Below, one piece after another: positions 45,367-45,682 of a stretch of DNA of 45,682 bases. A program made the position numbers and the translations under genes. The stretch is from positions 1 to 45,682 of the forward strand of contig JAIOZK010000029.1 in NCBI GenBank assembly GCA_021740625.1, written 5' to 3'. The first letter of the stretch is position 1. Every line of letters starts with the position of its first letter. Source of the stretch: Bacteroidales bacterium. GTDB lineage: Bacteria > Bacteroidota > Bacteroidia > Bacteroidales > JAIOZK01. The notes under the pieces were generated by a model. The model had not been told where the DNA came from and did no database searches. It saw only the letters and a list, made by a program, of their open reading frames with translations.

Positions 45367-45596
45367 AGATGTTTTGCGGGAACGCTAAGTAAATTAACCT
45401 GCTTTATTATGAGCTTAAATCTAAATTTTTATCTTATTCTTTTTTGATTTGAAGAATGAAGAGCTCAGTAATTATTCACAAAGCGACGAATTCCGTTTTT
45501 AATCAAAGGACTATTAAAATTTATCAATAATCCCAGATGTTTCCGGTTCACCAGTAATATTAGGTGGGGAATAAGAATTTAGTCTACCTTAGATCC
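45367..45596. other. Gene-free stretch before the transposase-like start
   Basis: AT-rich DNA with no reading frame or RNA gene that I can support. The left end of an insertion sequence may lie around 45540-45590, but no terminal inverted repeat can be tested because the other end is outside the window. Confidence 0.35.
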
Positions 45597-45682
45597 ATGG
45601 AAACAAAGGATATATTACAGTACATTTTGCCCAAAGAAATTCTGGAGTATTTTGATGTAACCAACATCAAAGAAGTCAACGG
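45597..45682 (+). CDS. Partial gene, possibly the N-terminus of an ISAon1-type transposase component
   Basis: From ATG 45597 the frame is open to the window edge (28 codons): it begins METKDILQYILPKEILEYF. This resembles, from memory, the short N-terminal protein encoded by ISAon1-like insertion sequences of Bacteroidota, which often begin with a LPxxxxEYFD segment. The piece is too short to be sure. If correct, an insertion sequence lies just right of the PhoB-like gene. Confidence 0.5.
   Translation, partial: METKDILQYILPKEILEYFDVTNIKEVN

Overview
The window looks like a chromosomal segment of a Bacteroidota bacterium, probably Bacteroidales or Marinilabiliales-like. Four large secreted proteins end in type IX secretion (T9SS) sorting domains. 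Two TonB-dependent receptors carry the carboxypeptidase-like N-terminal domain typical of the phylum. Several promoters match the Bacteroidota form TTTG / TAnnTTTG, and Shine-Dalgarno sequences are nearly absent. I see no phage, CRISPR array, tRNA or rRNA. The only mobile-element trace is a partial transposase-like start at the right edge.

Layout. 1-8.2 kb: two tandem, paralogous, very large T9SS cargo proteins on the minus strand. 8.2-15.5 kb: a minus-strand nickel-uptake operon made of nikR, a TonB-dependent receptor, a metal-binding lipoprotein, a FecCD-type permease, an ATPase and a TsaA-FmdE fusion. It is followed by the decayed N-terminal third of a UreH/TauE-like membrane transporter. 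A promoter with an overlapping NikR-like operator lies before nikR, and a tandem half-site pair lies before the receptor gene. 15.8-19.3 kb: truA, an OmpA-family protein, an unrecognised small protein and an AraC-type regulator. 19.6-27.3 kb: a plus-strand run of a T9SS cargo protein, queE, a PorE-like TPR/propeller/OmpA protein and a 1221-aa PKD adhesin-like protein. 27.3-28.3 kb: a broken GNAT-RLAN-ATP-grasp gene. 28.6-31.9 kb: the translation cluster thrS-infC-rpmI-rplT, with infC apparently starting at AUA and a terminator at its end. 32.2-39.6 kb: a metallophosphoesterase lipoprotein, a sensor kinase / NtrC-type regulator pair, a DUF218-DUF1684 fusion, pdxH and a leucine-rich-repeat lipoprotein. 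39.7-45.2 kb: a TonB-dependent receptor, a surface-type beta-helix lipoprotein and a PhoB/OmpR-family regulator.

The two most informative systems are regulatory. (1) The nickel locus combines a sensor with all four nickel ligands, sites resembling a published NikR consensus and a complete outer- to inner-membrane import route. An unexplained TsaA-FmdE protein is translationally coupled to it. (2) The promoters of the PhoB-like regulator and of the beta-helix lipoprotein both carry in-phase 11-bp direct repeats of TTAACA type. This is the layout of the Pho boxes of Bacillus PhoP and cyanobacterial SphR. The lipoprotein/TonB receptor pair is therefore a candidate phosphate-starvation outer-membrane system. 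The regulatory assignments are inferences from motif layout and gene context; the protein family calls are firmer.
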